Below the pieces are notes generated by a model. The model was given only the letters and a program-made list of their open reading frames with translations. It did no database searches and had not been told where the DNA came from. DNA of 64,000 nt from Hyphomicrobiales bacterium. Lineage in GTDB: Bacteria; Pseudomonadota; Alphaproteobacteria; Rhizobiales; Beijerinckiaceae. This document shows positions 46,044 through 54,300 of the stretch, one piece after another (position 1 is the first letter of the stretch; each line of letters begins with the position of its first letter). The stretch lies in the NCBI GenBank assembly GCA_930633495.1, contig CAKNFJ010000002.1, positions 682,001-746,000 on the forward strand, given 5' to 3'. A program made the translations under genes and the position numbers.

Positions 46044-46455
46044 GGGCTCGGCTCCTCGCTTCGGGATATTCGTCCCGGGCGAGGATCTCGAACGTGCTGA
46101 CGTTCAGGGATCTGGTGCGACCGGAACTTGGGGGTCCGGTCGTGGTGTCCTCAATCGGCTATAGGCTCGATCGGGTTTCACTCATGATCCGGGAAAAGGT
46201 GCCTTCGGTGACCACTGGGGACTGCGGCTGCAGACCCAAGCTTGACGGCGAAAGGCAATAGGCTTCACGTCCCCGCCAATTTCTTTTGGCGAAGTCCGAC
46301 ATCGACGTACCGATGTGGAATGTGTGGCCCACTTTTCCAGAATCCTTTGAGGATCAACGAGAGCGAGAAATACGCGTAATCCTTGCGTCCGACAAGCCGC
46401 TTCCTGCCGAATGGTCAGGTCCGTGGTTCGAGCGCAACAGCCGGGCAGCGTGCTA
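46044..46455. other. 412-bp region without a supported gene
   Basis: The upstream region of the multi-HTH gene and the downstream region of the gene at 46456. It holds an 8-bp inverted repeat CGACCGGA/TCCGGTCG (46118-46142, loop 9) and a near copy of the intergenic word, TAATCCTT (46377-46384). A 99-codon plus-strand frame (46286-46585) runs into a gene on the other strand and has no support. Confidence 0.5.
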
Positions 46456-46710
46456 TCAGGCCAGCGCCGAGCGAATGGCGGCGTCGAAGTGCTGCTGGCA
46501 GAAGGCGAGAGCATCCTCGATCGCGGCGCCGACATGCCGCCGGTTTTGCATCTCGGCACGAGGCAGGGCCGGCAGGATCGCGTAGGCCTTCCCTCTCTCT
46601 TCCCACGCAACGAAGCGACCGATCACGCTATCGGCGAACCTGGTTTCCTGCCCGTTCTCGACCTCCAACTGCCAGGGAAGGCTCTTGATCTGGATTTCGG
46701 CTGCGGACAT
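46456..46710 (-). CDS. Small hypothetical protein
   Basis: An 84-residue protein, not recognised. It has a short beta-rich start (IQIKSLPWQLEVENG), a middle with VIGRFVAWEERGKAYAI and a helical end. It is the last gene of a four-gene minus-strand operon led by family members 9 and 8 and lies 9 nt after the gene at 46720. Confidence 0.68.
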   Translation of the reverse strand: MSAAEIQIKSLPWQLEVENGQETRFADSVIGRFVAWEERGKAYAILPALPRAEMQNRRHVGAAIEDALAFCQQHFDAAIRSALA

Positions 46711-46719
46711 CGTGCGCCT

Positions 46720-47319
46720 TCAGAAGCTCGGCATCGGAGCCAGGGCCTCTTCAGGCTCTGCAAGCTCCTCAAGCTCGGATTTCAACGCCGCGACCTGCTC
46801 GTCGAAGAAGCTGACCTCGGTTCCCCGGCGGCTTTTCAGCTGCTTCAGCTTCTCCTTCCGACGAGAGATTTCCAGCTCGACCTGGGCGATTTCTTCGTCG
46901 ATCCGGCGACGGCTGAGGCCGACAGCGACGAACTCAGCCTCGATGGAGAGACGGCGCCTCGGCCCGACCACATCGCGAAGCAGCAATTGAGCGGCTTGCA
47001 CGATCGTCGGCGGAACCGCCTCCTTGCGGGCGTCGGCATTGATCGTGTCGACCGTCACCCATGCAAACCGGTCGCGTGACCAACGTCCTGTGAAGTCGAC
47101 GCGCAGACGCATGCCGTTCACGTTCAGCGGAGGAAGCGCCGGCCCACCATCGACGAGGTTCGTCACCCGAACCAGGCGCTGTGCCTTCGCGGTGAAGATA
47201 ACGGTCCCTTCGGGAAGTTCCACGCGATGAACGAATGGATTCGCGCGGCGGGGCGAGGGCGTTTCTCCCAACGCGGCGAGGATCTTCTGAACCGATGAAG
47301 GATTGCGTGCTCGTTCCAT
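46720..47319 (-). CDS. Hypothetical protein with C-terminal coiled coil
   Basis: A 199-residue protein from the ATG at 47319; an in-frame start at 47352 is possible but would nearly touch the stop at 47362. The N-terminal half is beta-rich (VELPEGTVIFTAKAQRLVRV), the C-terminal half a charged coiled coil (about 130-185), ending EEALAPMPSF. It is cotranscribed with family members 9 and 8. An AAGGATTG word overlaps its first codons (47298-47305). Confidence 0.72.
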   Translation of the reverse strand: MERARNPSSVQKILAALGETPSPRRANPFVHRVELPEGTVIFTAKAQRLVRVTNLVDGGPALPPLNVNGMRLRVDFTGRWSRDRFAWVTVDTINADARKEAVPPTIVQAAQLLLRDVVGPRRRLSIEAEFVAVGLSRRRIDEEIAQVELEISRRKEKLKQLKSRRGTEVSFFDEQVAALKSELEELAEPEEALAPMPSF

Positions 47320-47361
47320 TACCAAGTTATGGATCACAGGGCAAACAGGCACAAGGACCTT

Positions 47362-48477
47362 CTAGAGCGACAACGTCGCCAATCCCTCGTCATATGCAGG
47401 CTCGATGAACAGGTGTGGATAAGCCAACCTGGTGGCCGCGATCTGCAATGCCAAATGATCCGCAAGCTGCTCTGAGCTGGCGTCCTGTGCGTGGACGCGG
47501 GAATGCTCCTCCATCTCGGCTTCCAATCTGGTTACCGCGCTCGTGAATTCCTCAAGCGCCACGGTGTCATCAAGGAAGCCGCGAGCAGCCCGCAAAGCAT
47601 CGAGTCGCGCGCGGGCGGCCTTCGCAGTCATTCCGCCTTCACCGGTGGCGGTCACATTGCCGGGCAGGCCCAGCTTCTGGATTTCCTGAACAGGGGAGGG
47701 CGCCAGGATGAGGATCGCAAGCACGCGCGCCGCCATTGTGTCATCATTCGGCTTTGGCTGGTCACCTATCAGCTCCGGCAGCAGCGGAGAGACTTCGATC
47801 TCGACAGTCTTCTCGGGCTTGAAGGGATGGAGTTCAAACGGATTGCGCGGAACGCGCTGACGGCGCTCCGCCACCATAAGCGCGAGCTCGCGCGCGAATT
47901 CGAGCGCATCAGCCTTGGCTGCGAGCGGAAACGGAACGGCCAGGCTCACCCCCTGGCGATGCGGCGCCAGCTCGCGATGCGACCTGGCTCGCTGCGCGCT
48001 GAAGTCTAGGCTGACGCTGATGTGCTTGTGCTCGCCGGGCGCTCCGAGGCTGACGAGCAGTACCGGCGGGTCGCACGGTACAAGGACGGCTCGACGATCC
48101 ACGTCGACGAACGCGCCGCGAAACGTCATCTCCAAAGCCGCAGCGATGCGATCTCGATCGGAGCGCAACACCGTGCCTTCCGGCTTGCCGCGCTCCTCTG
48201 CAGGCGACGTCGTGAAGGCGAGCGGCGAGTAGGCCCAGTCGTCTCCGACCAATTCACCAGCCTCGTTGACATCGCCTGACCAGAAGAGCTGTCCGTCGAT
48301 CAGGTTGTAACGCGAGAGCTCGAACCGTCCGCCTTTGAAAGCGGGTTCTCTAGAGATATCACTGCGCTCATCGAGCCGCAGTGCGATCCGGTCCGAGGCC
48401 TTGAACGGGACCGGATGCTTTGCCCGCTTGCGAAGCAGATCCAGGGAATAGGTGAAGTCGACCCAAATCGCGCCCAT
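47362..48477 (-). CDS. Divergent paralogue family member 8, unknown function
   Basis: A 371-residue protein. Family marks: FTYSLDLLRKRAKHP at 8-22, a degenerate motif A (IALRLDERSD, 31-40), motif B YNLIDGQLFWSG at 57-68, motif C VDVDRRAVLVP...PPVLLV at about 124-142 and the tail DEGLATLSL. Its ATG overlaps the stop of member 9 by one base (TAATG). It is among the most diverged members, but keeps the order and spacing of the motifs. Confidence 0.85.
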   Translation of the reverse strand: MGAIWVDFTYSLDLLRKRAKHPVPFKASDRIALRLDERSDISREPAFKGGRFELSRYNLIDGQLFWSGDVNEAGELVGDDWAYSPLAFTTSPAEERGKPEGTVLRSDRDRIAAALEMTFRGAFVDVDRRAVLVPCDPPVLLVSLGAPGEHKHISVSLDFSAQRARSHRELAPHRQGVSLAVPFPLAAKADALEFARELALMVAERRQRVPRNPFELHPFKPEKTVEIEVSPLLPELIGDQPKPNDDTMAARVLAILILAPSPVQEIQKLGLPGNVTATGEGGMTAKAARARLDALRAARGFLDDTVALEEFTSAVTRLEAEMEEHSRVHAQDASSEQLADHLALQIAATRLAYPHLFIEPAYDEGLATLSL

Positions 48478-49487
48478 TAGATCAAGCCTCTGGGCTGGAG
48501 CTTCACGGCAGCGTCGAGCTCACGGCGCAAGGCGATAACTGCACTCGCCCTGCCAGCTCGCTCGATCAGCTCTCCGATCCCGGGAATTCGACCGACGGCG
48601 TCGCGCAAGGATGCCGCGAACTCAGCTCCAGTCGCGAATATGCCTTCCGGGTGCTCCGCCTCGTCCGCCTCGAGGAAAGCGATCCAAGCGTGGGCCGACC
48701 GGTCGTCGAGCGAGATCATCTCGACTTGGCCGACGAGCTTTCGCAACTCGTCGGCATAAATCTGGGCCGTCACCGCGATCTCATCGACCAGGAACGGCAT
48801 CGAGCCGAAGCGTTCGATTTGGTCCTCGGGGCTCGCAATCGGCTCGAACCGCTGGCCCGCGGCTGTAGCGAAGGCCTGTGCTGCCTCGTAGGCATCGGCG
48901 AGCTGGTTTACGTCGAAGAAGGTGCCCAGGCGCCCGTCTACGAGCATGCCCGAGGTCATGTTGTTGCTCTCGTCGCTCGTCCGGAGATCCGGCGCCCGCG
49001 GCGTCACCCAGCATCGGCGGACGCACCATGTCCCGGCCCGGACGCCAACGTGCCAACCGAGTGTGCCCCTGGAAAAGTAGACCTCGTCCCCCATGACCAG
49101 AAATCGCCGCTTGGTCATTTCGCGAATTCGGTCTTCTGCGCCACGAAGCAGCGATGGGTCGATCCCGGGCTTCGAGCGGGCCTGCATGTAGATGCGCCCC
49201 CGCTCGGGCTCGTGGAACGGTGAGAAGAAGAGATCCTTCTTGTTGTCGACATCGCCGAACCGGCTGTTGAAGCCGCCCAGTGTCGGCGAAGCGAGCGAAT
49301 ACCAACGCCCATTCCAGGCGATGAGCGCTGGCCCACCGGGAACCTCTCCCTGGAGCTCGCGGCGATCGATCCGCGGCACCTCGACCTCAAGCGGATGACG
49401 CGCCCAGCGCGCGGTCACAGCGCCACGCGGGGCGCGATTCTGCGCGTAGATCGATGACTGAGTGTGCAGGATGGCGGTCGAAGGCAT
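48477..49487 (-). CDS. Divergent paralogue family member 9 (weakest member)
   Basis: A 336-residue protein. Family marks are partial: a basic N-terminus with SIYAQNRAPRG (12-22), LEVEVPRID where motif A begins, motif B ALIAWNGRWYSLAS at 54-67, and motif C RFLVMGDEVYFSR at 128-140. The C-terminus (AAVKLQPRGLI) lacks the usual tail. Membership rests on motif order, length and the TAATG coupling to member 8. It leads the minus-strand operon 49487-46456. Confidence 0.78.
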   Translation of the reverse strand: MPSTAILHTQSSIYAQNRAPRGAVTARWARHPLEVEVPRIDRRELQGEVPGGPALIAWNGRWYSLASPTLGGFNSRFGDVDNKKDLFFSPFHEPERGRIYMQARSKPGIDPSLLRGAEDRIREMTKRRFLVMGDEVYFSRGTLGWHVGVRAGTWCVRRCWVTPRAPDLRTSDESNNMTSGMLVDGRLGTFFDVNQLADAYEAAQAFATAAGQRFEPIASPEDQIERFGSMPFLVDEIAVTAQIYADELRKLVGQVEMISLDDRSAHAWIAFLEADEAEHPEGIFATGAEFAASLRDAVGRIPGIGELIERAGRASAVIALRRELDAAVKLQPRGLI

Positions 49488-49525
49488 CTCTCATCATTGC
49501 CAGGCTGGCCGAAAACGACAAAGCC

Positions 49526-49876
49526 CTAGGAGGAAGCGTTCATCCACTCGGCGACGCCGCCGGCGGCCGCGACAAGCGGCGCGATGAGTCGCGGGGGCTG
49601 AAGCGCCGGCTGCTTCCGACATTCTGCTGCGAAAACTGCGGACGAGTCGCGGATACGGCGCTCAAGGCGTGCGCATGCTGCAGCGAACCGCTCCGCACGT
49701 CCGGGCTCGGCGGCCACCCATTCGGAAGGCGCTATTGGGCCTCCCCTCAGTTCCCGGGGGACTGAGGGATCGACGAGGCCGAAGCGACGAGCATGCGCCA
49801 GCTGTCCGAGATAGGCGGCCTCGATGGGGCCGCCCTCGGCGCTGTCACGGGCCGTATTGTGCGATGTTGACGACAT
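49526..49876 (-). CDS. Hypothetical Ala-rich protein, tentative
   Basis: A 116-residue protein of unknown function, Ala/Arg-rich and helical in its second half (RAERFAAACARLERRI). Its start lies 32 nt inside the end of the upstream cold-shock gene, a large overlap for this element, so the true start may be internal. A plus-strand frame over the same bases (49454-49765) has a cysteine cluster but starts within the divergent family gene. I prefer the minus-strand reading. Confidence 0.45.
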   Translation of the reverse strand: MSSTSHNTARDSAEGGPIEAAYLGQLAHARRFGLVDPSVPRELRGGPIAPSEWVAAEPGRAERFAAACARLERRIRDSSAVFAAECRKQPALQPPRLIAPLVAAAGGVAEWMNASS

Positions 49877-50378
49877 GCTGCCCCTTCGGGGTCTTGATGG
49901 TCGCGATCAACCAGGTCTGGTTCTCCAGCACATGGTCGACGCCGCAGCGGGCCAGGGTCTCGTAGTGAATGAAGATGTCGTCGCCGCCCTGCGGATCGAA
50001 GAAGAAGCCGAAGCCCTTTTCCCATTTGAAGAACTTCAGCATCGCCGGAAACATCGGCGACACCGCGCGCTGCTCTTCAGGCTCGGCCGTCGAGGCGTCG
50101 AGCGAGTGGATGCGGGCAACCCGCAACCCACGATTCGTCCCCATCACCTCGCAATCGAGCGTCACCCCCGGCAGGAGCGAGTCGAACGGAATCGAGTCGG
50201 GGACGACGTTCCCATGGAGCATCGCGTCGACATTGCGGCCGGAGATCGTGACGAAGCCATAGCCGCGAACAAGGTCATACCACTTGATCCGGCCAGCCAC
50301 GCGCTCACCGCAAGGCATCGGGAAAGCCCCCGGTGCCTTTGCGGAGTCGTGCTCCTCTGAGGCGACTGCGTAGTTCAT
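49845..50378 (-). CDS. Two-domain cold-shock protein
   Basis: A 177-residue protein with two cold-shock domains, as in many alphaproteobacterial CspD-type proteins. Domain 1 contains AGRIKWYDLVRGYGFVTI (about 28-45) and domain 2 contains LKFFKWEKGFGFFF and DDIFIHYETL. The RNP1-like aromatic runs (GYGFV, GFGFF) are intact. It should bind single-stranded RNA or DNA as a chaperone. It could buffer transcripts or single-stranded DNA during transfer; that is inference. Confidence 0.9.
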   Translation of the reverse strand: MNYAVASEEHDSAKAPGAFPMPCGERVAGRIKWYDLVRGYGFVTISGRNVDAMLHGNVVPDSIPFDSLLPGVTLDCEVMGTNRGLRVARIHSLDASTAEPEEQRAVSPMFPAMLKFFKWEKGFGFFFDPQGGDDIFIHYETLARCGVDHVLENQTWLIATIKTPKGQHVVNIAQYGP

Positions 50379-50473
50379 GCTGTCGTAGACTCGTTAGCTG
50401 GGTCGCGATCGGGTTCGAACGCGTTCACAAGGATGGTTAGTCAGAGGTCGGGAGGCAGGCAAGGTCCGTCGTC

Positions 50474-50483
50474 ACAATCCTTG
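50474..50483 (-). promoter_or_regulatory. ACAATCCTTG site
   Basis: An exact CAATCCTT (50475-50482) in the 208-bp divergent gap between the cold-shock gene and the gene at 50587, with a weaker CAATCCAC 13 nt further on. Confidence 0.4.
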
Positions 50484-50586
50484 TCTCAATCCACTGACCT
50501 GTGCCCTTTTTAATTTCTCCCTCAACGGTGTGGCGCATTCCCCGCTTCCGCGTAGGATGGATGGACGATTCCAAGAAAGCGGTCCG

Positions 50587-51009
50587 ATGAAGGTCATCAC
50601 CACCCTGTTCTGCGAGAAGGCCCTGAAGCTCCACAACGGGCGCAGCCAACTCGTGGGCGTGATCCCCGGACGCGCCGAGATGACCTCCGCTCCCATCGGA
50701 GAAATCCTCCCCCTGGACGCCGTGATCTGGCTGGATCGTACCGAGAAAGGCGACGTGAAAAGTGAGCTCCGCATCGAGTCGCTTGCAGGCGACATCCTGG
50801 CGGTAAAGCAGGTTTCCCTTTCCTTCAGCGGCCACAGCTGGAGCGAGCTCGTCATCACCAACATTCCCCTCGAACGGGTCAGGCACGGTGGTGTAGTCGT
50901 GAAGCTCAAGGAAGCCGGCGGTCAATGGGTCGAGGCTGGGCGGCTGGAGGTGACGATCACCGCGCCCCTCATCGACGTCGAGCCGCTGGCGCGTCGACTC
51001 AGCGCGTAA
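50587..51009 (+). CDS. Hypothetical protein (DUF6941-like, uncertain)
   Basis: A 140-residue beta-rich soluble protein. It opens MKVITTLFCEKALKLHNGRS and continues QLVGVIPGRAEM, which recalls a small bacterial family with a strand-loop-strand start and a Gly-Val core. I cannot confirm the match. ATG at 50587 is chosen because the gap upstream contains no better start. Its last 11 nt overlap the convergent cytosine methyltransferase. Confidence 0.68.
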   Translation: MKVITTLFCEKALKLHNGRSQLVGVIPGRAEMTSAPIGEILPLDAVIWLDRTEKGDVKSELRIESLAGDILAVKQVSLSFSGHSWSELVITNIPLERVRHGGVVVKLKEAGGQWVEAGRLEVTITAPLIDVEPLARRLSA

Positions 51010-52129
51010 CGGCCATCGCGTCGCGATGGCGTTCGAGCCGATCGAGGAAGCCTGAGCGGAAATTGAGATTTTTCGACATGCTCGCGCGCCGGAGGAACCC
51101 GGCGGTCGCGCGGGCCGATAGCGGCTTTCCAGGGTGCTCCAGGAAGCGGGAGAGCGGCGGACGCGCAACCCAATGCGGGAATGAGGAGATATCCACCTGC
51201 ATGCGGCCGCCGGCGCTACCGTAGGCTGCTTTCGGCCATCGGTCCTGAAAGGGACGGCAACGTGAGCGATCGAGCGCGCCCGGGTTTACGATGCGGCTCC
51301 CGACCCAGCCGGCGACAGGCACGCACATTGCGTTGCCGATGGCAAACCATCGAGAGGCCTCTCCCCCAACCGCTTCCGCAGGCTTCGTCCAATCGACAGG
51401 GAAGCCCTGGAAACGCTCGGCGTCTCGAATATCCGGGGTCACGACATTGCCATCTGGCATGATGACGGCCGGGGCCGAGCAGAGACCGATCGTCGATCCG
51501 CTCTTGAGCGTGGGAATTGCATCGCGCACCAGGCCAAGGCCATTCCTGCCCTCGGTCCAGTAGAAGCCGTGCGCCGCCGCGGTGAAATCGGGCAGGTCCT
51601 CGGGCGCCTGCGCTTCATCAGCGAGAAGGATGTCAGCGGGATCTGGCCCTTCCCGCGTCGCGAACAGGATCACCCTTTCGCGCCTCTGAGGGACGAAGGA
51701 CCTGGCGTCGACCACTCTATAGGCCCAGCGATAGCCTCTTTCCTCGAAGGCTTCGGCAAGCCTCGCGATCGCTTCCCCTCGCTGCAGCTTCAGCATAAAC
51801 GCGACGTTTTCCAGCAGAACAGCACGCGGCCCGGCCTCATCGATCAAACGAAAGACGTGGGAAACTAGGCCGGAGCGCTCACCCTGGATCCCAGCCTTCT
51901 TGCCGGGGGCTGAAAGGTCCTGGCACGGAAAACCGGCGCAGAGGAGATCGGTCCGAGGGATAGAGGGGAGGGTGGTGACGTCATCGTGGAACGCTATGCC
52001 CGGAAACCTCGACTTCAGGACAGCCGCCGGCGCGGCTGCCTTCTCGCAGAGAAGCTCCACCTCAATCCCAGACCGCGCGAGGCCGAGATCGAAGCCACCA
52101 ATTCCGGCAAAGAGGGAGACAGCCTTCAC
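50999..52129 (-). CDS. DNA cytosine-5 methyltransferase
   Basis: A 376-residue C5 methyltransferase with motifs in order: SAM loop LFAGIGGFDLGL (6-17), catalytic GFPCQDLS (66-73, Cys69), motif VI LLENV, motif VIII VPQRRERV and motif X GNAMCVPVAGW. No restriction endonuclease is adjacent, so it seems to be an orphan enzyme for protection or epigenetic marking. About 80 residues after motif X are a basic tail not usual for the family. It is divergent from family members 10-12. Confidence 0.92.
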   Translation of the reverse strand: MKAVSLFAGIGGFDLGLARSGIEVELLCEKAAAPAAVLKSRFPGIAFHDDVTTLPSIPRTDLLCAGFPCQDLSAPGKKAGIQGERSGLVSHVFRLIDEAGPRAVLLENVAFMLKLQRGEAIARLAEAFEERGYRWAYRVVDARSFVPQRRERVILFATREGPDPADILLADEAQAPEDLPDFTAAAHGFYWTEGRNGLGLVRDAIPTLKSGSTIGLCSAPAVIMPDGNVVTPDIRDAERFQGFPVDWTKPAEAVGGEASRWFAIGNAMCVPVAGWVGSRIVNPGALDRSRCRPFQDRWPKAAYGSAGGRMQVDISSFPHWVARPPLSRFLEHPGKPLSARATAGFLRRASMSKNLNFRSGFLDRLERHRDAMAVTR

Positions 52130-52175
52130 AGTGAGGCCCGGCGATCCGTATCCATCCAGAAACGATCCGACGAAC

Positions 52176-52184
52176 CAAGGATTG
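52176..52184 (+). promoter_or_regulatory. CAAGGATTG site upstream of family members 10-12
   Basis: CAAGGATTG in the 151-bp divergent gap between the cytosine methyltransferase gene and family member 10. Confidence 0.4.
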
Positions 52185-52280
52185 CCACAACGATTCTTGT
52201 GGCGGGGTTGCGCAGAATGCGGGGATAGCCCGCTTGTCTCATGCCAGCGCGAGGCTCATCCTGGCGCGAGAGGTTTATTC

Positions 52281-53276
52281 ATGTCCGGCCAAACGCTCGT
52301 CATTGACGTCCCGCTGACCTATGGGGTCGTGCTCACTCCGAAGCGGCATCGCTCCGAGAAGGAGTTCCATGTCGTCGAGCTGGTGCCGGTTGCCTTCGCC
52401 GTGTTCGACGACGAGACAGCCCCCGTCTCAGTCACGTTTGAGGGCATCCACGGTCTGACCGCCTCTCCGGACGGCGGGATGCTCTCAATGCGCTCGACCG
52501 AGTCGGCGCATTATCGTCCCGCAGGTGTGGATGATGGCGTCCCAAGCAAGCTCGATGCCTTCTGCGCCTATCTCGGTGGCGGATCCCACTACGCCTCGGG
52601 CGGCTCGCACATCCTGGAACGCTCAAAGCCCTTCGGTGAGCTCCCCGAGGGCAAGGTTTCTCGCGACAATCGAGATGAGCGCCTCGCGGATCTGCGGCGG
52701 AAACTTTCTCGCTATGCCGTGATCGCTGGGACCGTGCATGAAGTGATGCCGGAACCGGTCTTCCACATCAGGCATCGCGAGCGGGGACAGCCATTCCGCG
52801 CTGACGTCGTCCTGCCCGGACAAATTCAGGGACAGCTTCGTTCGGACCGGACGTTCGGCCTCCTCGATGCGGAGCGCGCGCGGGACCAGCTCCGCCTGAT
52901 GAACAATGGCGACAGCGCCGAGATCGTCGGCACCGTCGTGATCATGAGGCCCGACTTGCTGAGGTATCGGCACGACGAGGAGCCGCGGATGCGGAGCTAC
53001 ATCACGAGCTTCGTCTCCTCGATGAAGCTGAGTTTGGAGCGATCCGTCGACACCGCTCCTCTCGAATGGTTTCAAGGGTACCGAAACCTCAAGGCGGTCG
53101 CCGATGGCCCAATCGAGGAAGCCGTCGAAGCGCTGCGCGGCCTCGCCACCATGATGCAGGAGACCGAGGCCGGCCGTTCCTTGAACTCCACGTCCCTCCA
53201 GCGGCTCGACGATTGGGATCGCTTTGTCGCGTCGCGTTCGGCCGTAGACGACCTCTCGCGCGCTTTCGGAGCCTGA
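52281..53276 (+). CDS. Divergent paralogue family member 10, unknown function
   Basis: A 331-residue protein from the ATG at 52281; the frame extends far upstream but only as antisense of the methyltransferase gene. Family marks: PLTYGVVLTPKRHRSE at 11-26, motif A DDETAPVSVTF at 43-53, motif B SAHYRP at 75-80, motif C YAVIAGTVHEVMPEPVF at 145-161. It shares with member 11 the extra block RPDLLRYRHDEEPR, so these two are the closest pair in the family. The tail is AVDDLSRAFGA. One base separates it from the next ATG. Confidence 0.9.
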   Translation: MSGQTLVIDVPLTYGVVLTPKRHRSEKEFHVVELVPVAFAVFDDETAPVSVTFEGIHGLTASPDGGMLSMRSTESAHYRPAGVDDGVPSKLDAFCAYLGGGSHYASGGSHILERSKPFGELPEGKVSRDNRDERLADLRRKLSRYAVIAGTVHEVMPEPVFHIRHRERGQPFRADVVLPGQIQGQLRSDRTFGLLDAERARDQLRLMNNGDSAEIVGTVVIMRPDLLRYRHDEEPRMRSYITSFVSSMKLSLERSVDTAPLEWFQGYRNLKAVADGPIEEAVEALRGLATMMQETEAGRSLNSTSLQRLDDWDRFVASRSAVDDLSRAFGA

Positions 53277-53277
53277 T

Positions 53278-54300
53278 ATGAGCCTGGCCCCTCGAATCAT
53301 CGACATCCCTGTCGTCTACGAAGTCGAGCACCTCCCCCCTCGGCACCGCAATGCCCAGCGCAGGTTCATCCGCGAGAGCGTTCAGATCGCGATCCGGGTT
53401 CTGGATGACGAAACTGCTCCAGTTTCGTTCAAGGTCAGCCCCAACGCCTACGGCCTCCATGCGGCAAAGACCGATGTCACGGAAATTCGCACCGTCGATA
53501 GGACGCATTGGCGGCCGCTGACCAAAGGCTGGTCTGGAGACGACTCCGAGCTCACGGCCGACTACGTCATCGCCGAGATGATCGAGGGTCGCCGGGAGAT
53601 CAATCGCCCCGGGCTAACTGACTGGGCGCCCAACTCGGCGGTCGGGCCCGAAGAAATCGCAACCGGGCGCGTGATCGAGTCGGGACGGGAAGCTGCCATC
53701 GCCAACGTCATGGCGATGGCTTCCAAGCTGATCGTCGTCGGCGACCGCATTTTCAAGCCGACGTCCGAGCCGGTTTGGGAAATCGTCGAGTTTCACGGCG
53801 GCGCCTTCCTCAAGGCGACCAATATCGGTGCCGTGAAGGGCACCCCGTCGGCCGAATCGGTTTTCCCGGCGTTCTTCTACGACCGCGCTGTCGAGCAGCT
53901 ATTGGCGTCTGGTGTGAGGCGGCGAAACATCGACAACGGCGACGCAATTTCCGGCAAGATCGAGGTTCTGCGACCCGACCTGGTTTTCTACCGACACGAC
54001 GAGACGCCGCGCTTTCTGGGCGATGCGAAATATGCGTTCACCGACGCACGCCGGAAGATGGGCGAGCAGATCGACACCATTACGGCGCTCCAGCTCGAAA
54101 CATATCAGGCATTCTCCGCGACGATCCGTGACAACGCCGACCCGCACGAAATCGCTACGCGCTGGCGGGTTCTTGTTGACACCGTGACCGACACGGAGGG
54201 GTGGAGCCAATTCTGCAAGAGCGCCAATCGCTCTCTCGAAGCCTGGGATCGCTACGTGGCGGATGTGGCGGCCGAGCAGTCCCTGGGGATGCTCACATGA
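53278..54300 (+). CDS. Divergent paralogue family member 11, unknown function
   Basis: A 340-residue protein. Family marks: PVVYEVEHLPPRHRNAQ at 11-27, motif A DDETAPVSFKV at 43-53, motif B RTHWRPL at 75-81, motif C LIVVGDRIFK...SEPVWEI at 151-169 and a block RPDLVFYRHDETPR matching member 10. The tail is AAEQSLGMLT. Its stop overlaps the ATG of member 12 (ATGA). Confidence 0.9.
   Translation: MSLAPRIIDIPVVYEVEHLPPRHRNAQRRFIRESVQIAIRVLDDETAPVSFKVSPNAYGLHAAKTDVTEIRTVDRTHWRPLTKGWSGDDSELTADYVIAEMIEGRREINRPGLTDWAPNSAVGPEEIATGRVIESGREAAIANVMAMASKLIVVGDRIFKPTSEPVWEIVEFHGGAFLKATNIGAVKGTPSAESVFPAFFYDRAVEQLLASGVRRRNIDNGDAISGKIEVLRPDLVFYRHDETPRFLGDAKYAFTDARRKMGEQIDTITALQLETYQAFSATIRDNADPHEIATRWRVLVDTVTDTEGWSQFCKSANRSLEAWDRYVADVAAEQSLGMLT

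Noticed and set aside
44322..46100. Long plus-strand open frame (592 codons) antisense to the multi-HTH gene
   Set aside because: The minus strand shows regular Trp-led repeats and a good ribosome-binding site; the plus-strand product is Arg/His-rich and structureless.
49454..49765. Plus-strand 103-codon frame with a cysteine cluster resembling a zinc ribbon
   Set aside because: Its start lies inside the divergent family gene and it opposes another plausible frame. The cysteine spacing is suggestive but not enough to call a gene.
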